From Bacillota bacterium (GTDB taxonomy: Bacteria > Bacillota > Clostridia > Clostridiales > Clostridiaceae): DNA of 36,570 bases. Made by a program: the position numbers and the translations under genes. A model generated the notes under the pieces. It was not told where the DNA came from. It saw only the letters and a program-made list of their open reading frames with translations, and searched no databases. The stretch covers positions 1 through 36,570 of the forward strand of contig JAJXWH010000050.1 in the NCBI GenBank assembly GCA_021781745.1, written 5' to 3'. Shown here one piece after another: positions 8,075 to 15,618 of the stretch (its first letter is position 1; the number at the start of each line of letters is the position of its first letter).

Positions 8075-8929
8075 TTAATTCATACTAAAAGTAGAATATT
8101 TCTTTGGAGATACCCCAACAGCTTTCTTAAAGGATTTTAAAAAGTTAGTATAATCATTAAATCCACATTGAGCATATACATTATTAATATTAGAACCGTT
8201 TGATAGCATAGATTTAGCCATGGATATTCTTCTTGCAATTATATACTTATTTATTGTAGTGCCAGTTGCTAACTTAAAAATTCTACAAATATAGGATTCA
8301 CTCAAGAAAAAATGTTCAGCTAAGTGTTTTACTGTAATATTTTCTGTGACATTATCGTTTATATAGCCAATTATATCTTGAATTTGATTATTATATTTGT
8401 AAGATGATAACAATGAATCTTCATTATCAACAAATGCTTTAGTTAAATAGGTCATTAACTCTATAAAACTTGAATATTCAATTCTATCAGAACCAAAGCC
8501 TTCTGTGCTTATGATTTTATTGATAAAATACATAAATCTATTTTGTTGTTCTTTGTTTAGGTTAATTTTGTGCCTGAAATTTTCATCACGATGTGTAAAA
8601 TAATAGCTTAAATCAGTTTTATCAGTAGAGATTGACTTTAAAAAATCAGGATGAATTGAAATACCTATACGTTCATGAACTGTCTTATTTATTTGAGAGA
8701 CGTAGTGACTTTCAAATTGATTTATGACAAATAAGTCACCGGGATTAATGTCATATAATTTATTATCTATTAAAAATTGCTTTCCGCCATAAATAGAATA
8801 ATAAATTTCATAACAATCATGTATATGAATAGCCATAGTTTCTTCTTCAGTATGTAAATGTGCAATTGAAAAATACTTGTTTGTTATGCAATTTTTGATA
8901 GATTCCTTACATGATGTGAACTCTTTCAT
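8075..8929 (-). CDS. AraC-family transcriptional regulator with cupin sensor
   Basis: A 284-residue AraC/XylS-family protein. The N-terminal half is a cupin-type effector domain (HIHDCYEIYY, then PGDLFVINQ). The C-terminal ~100 residues hold the two helix-turn-helix motifs, with FLSESYICRIFK in the first and CGFNDYTNFLKSFKKAVGVS, the family hallmark, in the second. GGAGG lies eight bases before the ATG. It is divergent from the dhuD-dhuI genes across 156 bases. Their -10 boxes lack a good -35, so activation of the uronate operon by this protein is likely. The effector would be a uronate intermediate by inference. The gene converges on the abfA operon. Confidence 0.9.
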   Translation of the reverse strand: MKEFTSCKESIKNCITNKYFSIAHLHTEEETMAIHIHDCYEIYYSIYGGKQFLIDNKLYDINPGDLFVINQFESHYVSQINKTVHERIGISIHPDFLKSISTDKTDLSYYFTHRDENFRHKINLNKEQQNRFMYFINKIISTEGFGSDRIEYSSFIELMTYLTKAFVDNEDSLLSSYKYNNQIQDIIGYINDNVTENITVKHLAEHFFLSESYICRIFKLATGTTINKYIIARRISMAKSMLSNGSNINNVYAQCGFNDYTNFLKSFKKAVGVSPKKYSTFSMN

Positions 8930-9028
8930 GACATTTACCTCCGTGATAAATATGTTATTAATTTTATTATACTTACTACTTCAAGATTTGCAACATTTTG
9001 AAAAGAATATAACAAGAAATAGTGAAAA

Positions 9029-9042
9029 TATAATAGTATAAT
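9029..9042 (+). promoter_or_regulatory. Tandem -10 boxes of the dhuD-dhuI operon
   Basis: Two TATAAT boxes lie at 9029-9034 and 9037-9042, with no convincing -35 at 16-18 bases upstream of either. A perfect -10 without a -35 is typical of promoters that need an activator, and an AraC-type activator is encoded divergently. Confidence 0.4.
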
Positions 9043-9085
9043 TAAATTATCAGATAAGTAATATAAATTTAAGGAGGAATATTTC

Positions 9086-9871
9086 ATGAATATAAATAGT
9101 TTTTCATTAGAAGGTAAAATTGCATTAATAACAGGAGCAGCATATGGTATTGGATTCGAACTTGCAAAATCTTATGCAGAAGCAGGGGCAACAATAGTAT
9201 TTAATGATATAAACCAAGAATTAGTTGATAAAGGGTTAAAAGCTTATGAAGAATTAGTAATAAAGGCTCACGGTTATGTATGTGATGTTACAGATGAAGA
9301 AGCTGTAACTGAATTAGTTGCAAAGATTGAAAAAGAAGTTGGAGTAATTGATATTTTAGTAAATAATGCTGGAATAATTAAACGTATTCCAATGCTTGAA
9401 ATGAAGGCTGAAGATTTTAGAAAAGTTATAGATGTAGATTTAAATGCTCCATTTATAGTATCTAAGGCAGTAATACCAGGAATGATTAAAAAAGGTCATG
9501 GAAAAATAATTAACATCTGTTCTATGATGAGTGAACTTGGAAGAGAAACAGTTGCGGCTTATGCAGCAGCTAAAGGTGGACTTAAGATGTTAACAAGAAA
9601 TATTGCATCTGAATATGGTGAATATAATATCCAATGTAATGGACTTGGACCTGGATATATAGAAACACCGCAAACTGCACCAATTAGAACACCAGGACAT
9701 CCATTTAATGAATTTATAATAGCAAAAACTCCAGCAGCACGTTGGGGAACACCAGAAGATTTAGCAGGACCTGCTGTATTCTTAGCATCTGATGCATCAA
9801 ACTTTGTAAATGGCCATGTATTATACGTAGATGGTGGAATCTTAGCTTATATTGGAAAACAACCACAATAA
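9086..9871 (+). CDS. dhuD: DhuD/KduD-type SDR dehydrogenase (uronate pathway)
   Basis: A 261-residue short-chain dehydrogenase. The NAD(P) glycine motif is TGAAYGIG (residues 16-23), NNAG is at 93-96, and the catalytic set is Ser146, Tyr159 and Lys163. It closely resembles, from memory, the streptococcal DhuD that reduces the 2,5-diketo uronate intermediate (DK-II) to 2-keto-3-deoxygluconate, including the C-terminal YVDGGILAYIGKQP. Automatic annotation often names such proteins gluconate 5-dehydrogenase. The DhuI-like isomerase 17 bases downstream and nearby kdgK and kdgA support the uronate role. The start is fixed by AAGGAGG nine bases before the ATG. The family's NADH preference is not readable here with certainty. 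Confidence 0.87.
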   Translation: MNINSFSLEGKIALITGAAYGIGFELAKSYAEAGATIVFNDINQELVDKGLKAYEELVIKAHGYVCDVTDEEAVTELVAKIEKEVGVIDILVNNAGIIKRIPMLEMKAEDFRKVIDVDLNAPFIVSKAVIPGMIKKGHGKIINICSMMSELGRETVAAYAAAKGGLKMLTRNIASEYGEYNIQCNGLGPGYIETPQTAPIRTPGHPFNEFIIAKTPAARWGTPEDLAGPAVFLASDASNFVNGHVLYVDGGILAYIGKQPQ

Positions 9872-9888
9872 TTAGGAGGAAAAGAAGA

Positions 9889-10527
9889 ATGAAAATAGCT
9901 TTAATAAATGAAAACAGCCAAGCAGCTAAAAATGAAATGATATGTGCATCATTAAAAAAAGTAGTAGAACCAATGGGTCACGAAGTATTTAATTATGGAA
10001 TGTATAGTGCAGAAGATCCAGCGGTATTAACATATGTTCAAAATGGTATTTTAGCAGCTATCCTTTTAAATTCAGGAGCAACTGATTATGTAATAACTGG
10101 ATGCGGAACAGGGGAAGGTGCAATGCTTGCAGCCAATTCATTCCCAGGCGTATTATGTGGTCATATAGTTGATCCTTCAGATGCATATATGTTTGCACAA
10201 ATTAATGATGGAAATGCAATAGCGCTACCTTTTGCAAAAGGATTTGGATGGGGAGCAGAATTAAACTTAGAATATATCTTCGAAAAGCTATTCCTAGGTG
10301 AAAGTGGACAAGGATATCCAAAAGATAGAGTTGTACCAGAACAAAGAAATAAAAAAATCTTAGATGAAGTTAAAAAAGTAACTCACAAAGATATGGTAAC
10401 AATTTTAAAAGAAATAGAACAAGATCTATTAAAAGGTGCTGTAAGTGGAGAAAAATTTAAAGAATATTTCTTTAGCAACTGTAAATGCAAAGAAATTGAA
10501 GCTTACATCAGAAGTATATTAGAATAA
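9889..10527 (+). CDS. dhuI: DhuI-type 4-deoxy-5-hexosulose-uronate isomerase (RpiB/LacA fold)
   Basis: A 212-residue protein of the RpiB/LacAB sugar-phosphate isomerase superfamily with a long C-terminal extension. It opens with MKIALINENSQA and has Cys72 followed by GTGEG in the active-site loop. Overall it resembles, from memory, streptococcal DhuI. That enzyme isomerises DHU (4-deoxy-L-threo-5-hexosulose uronate), formed from unsaturated uronic acid, to DK-II, the substrate of DhuD, and replaces the unrelated KduI. AGGAGG precedes the ATG and the gap from dhuD is 17 bases, so the two form an operon. A plain ribose-5-phosphate isomerase is unlikely because RpiB proteins are ~150 residues and lack this C-terminal region. 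Confidence 0.85.
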   Translation: MKIALINENSQAAKNEMICASLKKVVEPMGHEVFNYGMYSAEDPAVLTYVQNGILAAILLNSGATDYVITGCGTGEGAMLAANSFPGVLCGHIVDPSDAYMFAQINDGNAIALPFAKGFGWGAELNLEYIFEKLFLGESGQGYPKDRVVPEQRNKKILDEVKKVTHKDMVTILKEIEQDLLKGAVSGEKFKEYFFSNCKCKEIEAYIRSILE

Positions 10528-10560
10528 TAAAATCTCGGCAACATTGATTTTAACAATAAC

Positions 10561-10668
10561 GATATATAATACTCTTTAATTATATATAATAATATATCCC
10601 AAATTAATCATAACCTTACCAAGTGTAATTTTAAACCTATCTCTAAATACTTGGTAAGGCTAAAAATA
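10561..10668 (+). repeat. Duplicated structured element, copy A (after dhuI)
   Basis: About 105 bases here closely match 12002-12110. A 10-bp hairpin, CCTTACCAAG (10614-10623) with CTTGGTAAGG (10650-10659), encloses a 26-base loop containing TTTTAAACCTATCTCTA, which is identical in copy B. The upstream AT-rich part (GATATATAATA..TTTAATTATATAT) is also conserved. There is no U-tract after the hairpin, so it is not a simple terminator. Apart from this element and the iclR terminator, the 373-base gap 10528-10900 shows nothing clear. Confidence 0.7.
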
Positions 10669-10810
10669 TACTTATGTTATGGCAAAGATTTCAAAAAATA
10701 ACCGTATTAAAATTAAATAAATAGAAAGTATCTTGCATTAATAATCATGCATAATATGAAATCGTACACAAATACTATAAATTAAAAGAAAAGATATTTT
10801 AACATTTTAT

Positions 10811-10855
10811 AAAAATAAAAAATATTACTGGAAACATAATTCCCAATAATATTTT
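10811..10855 (-). terminator. Terminator of iclR
   Basis: On the minus strand, AAAATATTATTGG (10855-10843) pairs with CCAGTAATATTTT (10831-10819), including one G-U, and runs into a T-rich tail. It lies about 45 bases beyond the iclR stop. Confidence 0.65.
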
Positions 10856-10900
10856 GGTAGTTAATTTGAGAGAAAAAATAATTATTTAGGATGACTTATT

Positions 10901-11704
10901 TCATATTGTTGAACTAGCATAACCAATAAGTCTGCTGATGTTATTAGCAACATTCATAAATTCATTTTTATACTTTAGCAAGTCATCCATAGAATTAAAT
11001 AGTGTTACTGATGATAGACTTGTTGCGGCAATAATTTTATTGGTTCTATCAAAAATAGGAACAGCAATACATATAACACCGGTATCGTATTCGATATTAT
11101 CCAATGCATATGAATTTTTTCTTATTTCGTGTATTTCGTCTAAAAGAATATTTATATCTGTGATGGTATTTTCTGCGTACTTTACGAATTCTGTATCTTT
11201 TAGTAATTCTCTTATTTTATCATCAGAATATTGAGATAATAACAGCTTCCCTGAGGCGGTACAATAAATTGGTGCTTTTTTTCCTATGCTAGAAGACATT
11301 ACTATATTTCTGCTAGTATTATCAGAGGATACTTTATCTACATAAATTATATTGGAAAATGATTCATCAGGAATACAAAGATGTATAACTTCATCAACTT
11401 TGCTTGCAAAATCATATATATAGGGTCTAGCAGTAGTTATTAAGTCCATACTATTTGTTATGGAAGAAGATAAGTTAAGAAGTTTAATTCCTAGTTTATA
11501 TTTTTCATTTTCTTTATTTTGGGTAACATAATCTTTATATTTTAAAGTTGTGATTATTCTATGTATAGTACTTTTACTCAAATTTAAATTTTTTGATAAC
11601 TCACCAATTCCACAGCCTTTTGGATATTCAGCTAAACAATCAAGTATATCCAGAGCACGTTCTACTGATTGAACTAAATTGGAATTATTTAAATCCTCTG
11701 ACAT
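10901..11704 (-). CDS. IclR-family transcriptional regulator
   Basis: A 267-residue IclR-family protein. The N-terminal winged helix (residues ~10-70) has VERALDILDCLAEYPKG and LSKSTIHRIITTL. The C-terminal IclR effector domain (GAF-like) contains YCTASGKLLLS and DTGVICIAVPIFD. The frame extends upstream, but AGGAGG sits seven bases before the ATG at 11704, which gives the MSEDLN start. It lies between dhuI and kdgK in opposite orientation, so it probably represses these genes and responds to KDG or a related intermediate, like enterobacterial KdgR. A TTCC-N7-GGAA palindrome in the kdgK promoter region is a likely target. Both flanks of the gene carry copies of the same ~105-bp repeat. Confidence 0.9.
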   Translation of the reverse strand: MSEDLNNSNLVQSVERALDILDCLAEYPKGCGIGELSKNLNLSKSTIHRIITTLKYKDYVTQNKENEKYKLGIKLLNLSSSITNSMDLITTARPYIYDFASKVDEVIHLCIPDESFSNIIYVDKVSSDNTSRNIVMSSSIGKKAPIYCTASGKLLLSQYSDDKIRELLKDTEFVKYAENTITDINILLDEIHEIRKNSYALDNIEYDTGVICIAVPIFDRTNKIIAATSLSSVTLFNSMDDLLKYKNEFMNVANNISRLIGYASSTI

Positions 11705-11865
11705 GTTAAATCCTCCTGAATATTTTTTATCTTTATAATACATTGTAATTGCTAAAGTTAATTTTAACAAATATAAAATTAAAAGGCTAATTGGAAATTG
11801 ATGGATGTGAATATGATTAAGTAAATTTTACCAATATAAAATTACAAGTTTTTATAATAGTATGA

Positions 11866-11931
11866 TTGACAATTACAATTGATAATATTAGAATTAAATT
11901 AATAAATGAAACAGTATTCCACAATACGGAA
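11866..11931 (+). promoter_or_regulatory. kdgK promoter and candidate IclR operator
   Basis: A consensus -35 TTGACA (11866-11871), a 17-base spacer and a -10 TAGAAT (11889-11894) predict a start near 11901. Just downstream, TTCC-ACAATAC-GGAA (11917-11931) is a palindrome of the kind IclR proteins bind, placed to block transcription. The predicted kdgK leader is therefore about 240 bases and contains repeat copy B. The remainder of the 434-base gap 11705-12138 is AT-rich with no further clear feature. Confidence 0.55.
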
Positions 11932-12001
11932 CAAGAAAAGGCGAAATTGATATTATGGTATTATTTATGCCTATGAATTAAAAAATAGTTACAAGTAGTA
12001 A

Positions 12002-12110
12002 GATATATAATATTTTTTAATTATATATGATTATCTTAAAATTAATTACAGCCTTATCAAGTGTAAAATTTTAAACCTATCTCTACTTGCTTGATAAGGC
12101 TAAAATAAAT
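12002..12110 (+). repeat. Duplicated structured element, copy B (kdgK 5' leader)
   Basis: This is the second copy of the element at 10561. An 11-bp hairpin, GCCTTATCAAG (12051-12061) with CTTGATAAGGC (12090-12100), encloses a 28-base loop with the same TTTTAAACCTATCTCTA. Compared with copy A, a C-G pair in the stem has become T-A, a compensatory change. The hairpin ends 38 bases before the kdgK start, downstream of the predicted promoter, so it is transcribed in the leader. A regulatory RNA or protein-binding RNA role is inference. Confidence 0.7.
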
Positions 12111-12138
12111 ATGTAAATTGAAAGTGGTGTATTAATTT

Positions 12139-13086
12139 ATGGACGTAATTACTATAGGAGATGCAATGATTGCAATGTGTCCTCAAGAAAAGGGGCCAAT
12201 AATATTTTGTGATACATTTAAAAGAAAATTAGGTGGAGCAGAATTAAATGTTGCAATGGGATGTGCAAGACTAGGAATAAAATCGGGCTGGATAAGTAGA
12301 CTTGGTAATGATGATTTTGGAAAATACATACTAAAAATTGCAAGAGGAGAAGGAATTGATACTTCAGAAGTTCAGCTAGTAGATGGATATCCAACTTCAG
12401 TATACTTTAGAGAAGTGTTGGCAGACGGATCAAGCAGATCATTTTACTATAGAGAAAAATCTCCAACTAGTACAATGAGTGCAAAGGAATTAAATGAAGA
12501 ATATTTTAAGAACTCAAAGGTTCTTCATATTACTGGAGTGTTTCCATCAATTAATGAAAATAATAGAGAGGTAATATTAGAAGCAGTAAAATTAGCAAAG
12601 AAAAATAACTTAATAGTATCATTTGATCCTAATATCAGATTAAAAATGTGGACTAAGGAAGAAGCAAAAAATTATATAGAAAAACTTTTACCGTATGTGG
12701 ACATTTTATTAATAGGTGATGAAGAAATAGAAATATTACTTGATGAAGTTAGCATTGAAGAAGCAATAAAAATATTCCATGATAAAGGAATAGAAAAAGT
12801 AATTGTTAAAAAAGGAGCTAAGGGAGCACTAGGCTCAGATGGCAAAAACATTTATGAAGTAGATGCAATTAAGCCAAAAGCTTTAGTAGATACAGTTGGA
12901 GCAGGAGACGGATTTGCAGCAGGATTTTTAACTGCATTACTTAAAGGTGAAACCTTAGAAAATTGTGTTAAGTTTGCTAACGCAGTAGGTTCTCTAGTAG
13001 TTGGCGTTGAAGGAGACAATGAGGGATTACCTTATTATGAAGATGTATTAGTACATCTAGGACAATCAAAGAAAATAGAGCGTTAG
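12139..13086 (+). CDS. kdgK: 2-keto-3-deoxygluconate kinase (PfkB family)
   Basis: A 315-residue PfkB-family sugar kinase. The N-terminal substrate motif GGAELNVAMGCARLG (residues 32-46), SFDPNIR (161-167) and DTVGAGDGFAAGF (251-263, catalytic base Asp257) match KDG kinases, which make KDPG from KDG and ATP. The KDPG aldolase gene lies about 100 bases downstream with no terminator between, so they are probably one operon. A GAAAGTGG ribosome binding site is weak but suitably placed. The leader holds repeat copy B and a probable IclR operator. Fructokinase-type specificity cannot be excluded from sequence alone, but the context argues strongly for KDG. Confidence 0.9.
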   Translation: MDVITIGDAMIAMCPQEKGPIIFCDTFKRKLGGAELNVAMGCARLGIKSGWISRLGNDDFGKYILKIARGEGIDTSEVQLVDGYPTSVYFREVLADGSSRSFYYREKSPTSTMSAKELNEEYFKNSKVLHITGVFPSINENNREVILEAVKLAKKNNLIVSFDPNIRLKMWTKEEAKNYIEKLLPYVDILLIGDEEIEILLDEVSIEEAIKIFHDKGIEKVIVKKGAKGALGSDGKNIYEVDAIKPKALVDTVGAGDGFAAGFLTALLKGETLENCVKFANAVGSLVVGVEGDNEGLPYYEDVLVHLGQSKKIER

Positions 13087-13188
13087 TAAAGCAGCGTTAG
13101 TTTAACATACATCCGTTTAAGTATATAAGTAAAAATTTTAAATTATATTGTTTAATAACTATATAAAAATAATAATGAGGTGAAAGAA

Positions 13189-13815
13189 ATGTTTGAAAAA
13201 ATTTATGATACACTAAAACAAGAAAAAGCAGTGGCTGTTATTAGAACTAAAACATATGAAGAAGCAAAAGAAATAAGTATAGCAGCTATTAAAGGTGGAA
13301 TGAAAATTATAGAAGTAACTATGAGTGTACCAAACGCACCTGAGTTAATTAAAGAATTAAAAGATGAATATAAAGATGCTTGTGTTGGAGCAGGAACTGT
13401 ATTAACTAAAGATGCTGTAGATGCATGTATTGAAAACAATGCTGATTTTATTGTTTCACCTTGCTTAGATGAAGAAGTATTAATTTATGCAATTCAAAGA
13501 AAAGCATTGATGATACCAGGATTAATGACAATGTCAGAAATAAATAAAGCTTACAAATTAGGTTTAAGATTTATAAAAATATTTCCAGGAAATGTTGTTG
13601 GTAAAGGGCTAATTGGAGCAGCAAAATCTATATTCCCTGACCTTAGCATAATGCCTACTGGTGGAGTAAATAAAGATAACATTAACGAATGGATACAAGG
13701 TGGAGCAGATTGCAGTGGAATTGGCAGTGACTTAAACAAAATATACAAGAGCAATGGTGCTGCAGGGGTATCTGAATACTGTGCAGAAGTTATAAATAAG
13801 GTTAAAAGTCTATAA
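13189..13815 (+). CDS. eda: KDPG/KHG aldolase
   Basis: A 208-residue class I aldolase that cleaves 2-keto-3-deoxy-6-phosphogluconate to pyruvate and glyceraldehyde-3-phosphate, completing the uronate route. Lys130 in RFIKIFPGN is the Schiff-base lysine and Glu42 in IIEVTM is the general acid/base; Arg19 in AVIRT contacts substrate in homologues. The frame also opens at GTG 13180, but that codon lies inside the ribosome binding site AGGTG, so ATG 13189 is chosen. The gene is also called kdgA. A terminator follows at 13883. Confidence 0.92.
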   Translation: MFEKIYDTLKQEKAVAVIRTKTYEEAKEISIAAIKGGMKIIEVTMSVPNAPELIKELKDEYKDACVGAGTVLTKDAVDACIENNADFIVSPCLDEEVLIYAIQRKALMIPGLMTMSEINKAYKLGLRFIKIFPGNVVGKGLIGAAKSIFPDLSIMPTGGVNKDNINEWIQGGADCSGIGSDLNKIYKSNGAAGVSEYCAEVINKVKSL

Positions 13816-13882
13816 TAAAAAAGTTAATACTAGGGACTTACCTATATAAGTATATTCACAAAGCTTAATTAAGAATAAAACC

Positions 13883-13926
13883 AATAATCCACATAGAAAA
13901 CTATATTCTTTGTGGATTATTTTATT
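13883..13926 (+). terminator. Terminator of kdgK-eda operon
   Basis: AATAATCCACA (13883-13893) pairs perfectly with TGTGGATTATT (13911-13921) and leads into TTTATTT. It lies about 70 bases after the aldolase stop. Confidence 0.75.
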
Positions 13927-13951
13927 TATATAATTTCGATTGATATACTGT

Positions 13952-14288
13952 TTAAGTATAGTTTACATATTGTTTAGCTATAGATATCCAACATTATAAT
14001 TTGACTTATTATATGAATATACTTGCATATTTACTAAATCTTCATGTGGATATCTTAACTAGAAATAATAAATATTTTTGTGTAGAAAACATTTGAAAAT
14101 GAGCTGTTAAAGGCTCTTAGTTGTAGGTTGTCTCACTTTAGCTTGTCACGCTGAAAGCGGGAGCATGCTAAAGTGAGTGCAACCTGCAACTTAGAGCCTT
14201 CAGCGATATTTTCATAGTTTTTCGTAACAAAAATATTTATTATTTCGGTAAGCTACCACATAAGTCTAGTTTACATGTTGTTTAACTA
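13952..14288. repeat. Long palindromic MITE-like element
   Basis: The 470-base gap before 14286 is mostly one inverted repeat. Perfect 20-bp arms lie at 14062-14081 and 14227-14246. Inside them are further paired blocks: GAAAAT/ATTTTC, GCTG/CAGC, a near-perfect 20-bp stem beginning AGGCTCT (14111-14130 with 14180-14199), CACTTTAGC/GCTAAAGTG, and a small CGCT-GAA-AGCG tip at 14149-14159. Weaker inverted similarity extends outward to about 14025 on the left and beyond 14260 on the right. A ~27-bp imperfect direct repeat containing TAGTTTACAT brackets the whole at 13952-13978 and 14261-14287. The interior is richer in G+C than its surroundings. No transposase is present, so it is either a non-autonomous element or a very long structured RNA. 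Confidence 0.6.
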
Positions 14289-14933
14289 ATAAATCTGTCT
14301 ATAAAGATCTTTTGGTTTTAAACTATTCTTTTTGGCCATGGCTTTCCATGCAAGATTTCCGGCGATTTTAAATATAAATTTAGGCATTTTAGCATTAGTA
14401 AGTATGTCATTTTTGATTTCATAACTAGAATTTTCAATATCTTCTTTTAAAGCTAAGAAGGCGTTATATACAGGTCTTTTCATTCGAGAATTAAGAGGCA
14501 TATCCTTAGAACCAGCAATGAATTCGCCACCACCTAGTCCAACTCCAAAACGCCAATTGAATTTCAACCTATTACAATAGTTTTTCATAATATTAATAGC
14601 TGTCTTATTTTGAGTACCTTCTATAAAACCACAATTAACAAGACAATACATATCCAATTTTATATTACCTTTTTCTTTGGTGAATTCTTCAAAAACGGAC
14701 ATGAATTCTAGCATGGTGCTTGGAAAACAATCTGCGTATAAAGGAGAAACAAAAATAATCTTGTTATAGGAAGTTATTTCATTAAGTAAAGTCTTATTGG
14801 CAATAAGATTACTTATATAATATTCTTTTACTCTAATATTACCGTTAAATAATTTTATTAATTCATTTATAAGATAGCCAGAAGTACCTTTTCCTTTTCT
14901 TGGACTTCCGTTTATAATACATAAGTTAGTCAT
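14286..14933 (-). CDS. Flavodoxin-fold NAD(P)H-dependent oxidoreductase
   Basis: A 215-residue protein starting CIINGSPRKGKGTSGYL, the FMN-phosphate loop of NADPH-dependent FMN reductase/flavodoxin-like proteins, followed by FVSPLYADCFPSTML. The C-terminal ~60 residues are basic and helical (LAWKAMAKKNSLKPKDLY). It would bind FMN and reduce a quinone, flavin or similar acceptor in the cytoplasm; the substrate is unknown. GGAGG lies nine bases before the ATG. It is 13 bases downstream of a second flavodoxin-fold gene in the same operon, controlled from the TetR-flanked promoter. Its stop codon overlaps the right-hand direct repeat of the palindromic element. Confidence 0.75.
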   Translation of the reverse strand: MTNLCIINGSPRKGKGTSGYLINELIKLFNGNIRVKEYYISNLIANKTLLNEITSYNKIIFVSPLYADCFPSTMLEFMSVFEEFTKEKGNIKLDMYCLVNCGFIEGTQNKTAINIMKNYCNRLKFNWRFGVGLGGGEFIAGSKDMPLNSRMKRPVYNAFLALKEDIENSSYEIKNDILTNAKMPKFIFKIAGNLAWKAMAKKNSLKPKDLYRQIY

Positions 14934-14946
14934 AAATCCATACCTC

Positions 14947-15459
14947 CTATAAGCATTTAAGTATATTTTTAATTTCTGATAAATTTTTGACTACAAAGGA
15001 TTTATAATCACCAACACAAAAATTAATAGCATTTCCTTTAATTAAATCTTTGAAAGTTTTTTCTTCTTCGGGAGTAATGTCTTCACCATATCCTATTGTA
15101 ATGAATTTAAGGGAATTATTATTATAACGCGGCAAGTGATGAATTTCGCCGTTAACGGTTTGAAAGAATGGAAGTAAAATACCAATAGATCTATCAATAA
15201 CATTTTTTACATAAGGTGTGTAGCAGCCATATTTTATTTTTGTAATAATCACAAAAGTGCCTCCTTCTAAAATATATTTAGGCATTTCAGTATATGAATC
15301 TTCTATAATGCATCTACCAGGAGTCTTGATCCAACAGTTAAAGCATCCTATACATCCTTTTATATTATTGACTTCCTCTGAAAGTACTTTAGTCCCAGGC
15401 GGGATCAGGGGCATAATTTCATTTGAATCAGTAGAATTTAAATCATGAACTAATAACAT
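14947..15459 (-). CDS. Flavodoxin family protein with Cys cluster
   Basis: A 170-residue protein of the NADPH-dependent FMN reductase/flavodoxin group. A GCIGCFNCWIKTPGRC segment (CxxCxxC then C) is the pattern seen in Fe-S or disulfide-bearing members of this family, and ITKIKYGCYTPYVKNVIDRS is the flavodoxin-like FMN contact region. The N-terminus (MLLVHDLNS) lacks a typical GSPR phosphate loop, so FMN binding may be altered or the protein may work with its 14286-14933 partner. AAGGAG lies eight bases before the ATG. It is the first gene of a two-gene operon divergent from the TetR regulator. Confidence 0.7.
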   Translation of the reverse strand: MLLVHDLNSTDSNEIMPLIPPGTKVLSEEVNNIKGCIGCFNCWIKTPGRCIIEDSYTEMPKYILEGGTFVIITKIKYGCYTPYVKNVIDRSIGILLPFFQTVNGEIHHLPRYNNNSLKFITIGYGEDITPEEEKTFKDLIKGNAINFCVGDYKSFVVKNLSEIKNILKCL

Positions 15460-15508
15460 AAGAATTCTCCTTTTCTATATAAATTATTTAGCTATATAAT
15501 ATATTTAT

Positions 15509-15561
15509 GTTTACACTGGCAACTTAATGATATAATAGCACTTTAAGTTTACAGTGTCAAC
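15509..15561. promoter_or_regulatory. Flavodoxin operon promoter with two TetR-like operators
   Basis: On the minus strand, -35 TTGACA (15560-15555), a 17-base spacer and -10 TATTAT (15537-15532) form a near-consensus promoter. Two related near-palindromes sit on it: GTTTACACTGGCAAC (15509-15523) near the transcription start and GTTTACAGTGTCAAC (15547-15561) over the -35. They are 38 bases apart and are the likely operators of the divergent TetR protein. Confidence 0.65.
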
Positions 15562-15618
15562 ATATTATGATATCATAATATTAAATATTGAACTGATTTT
15601 AGAAAAGAGGTATTTTAA

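Noticed and set aside
10650..10670. Repeat element copies as ordinary intrinsic terminators.
   Set aside because: The stem is followed by TAAAAATA or TAAAATAA rather than a T-run, and copy B lies inside the kdgK leader.
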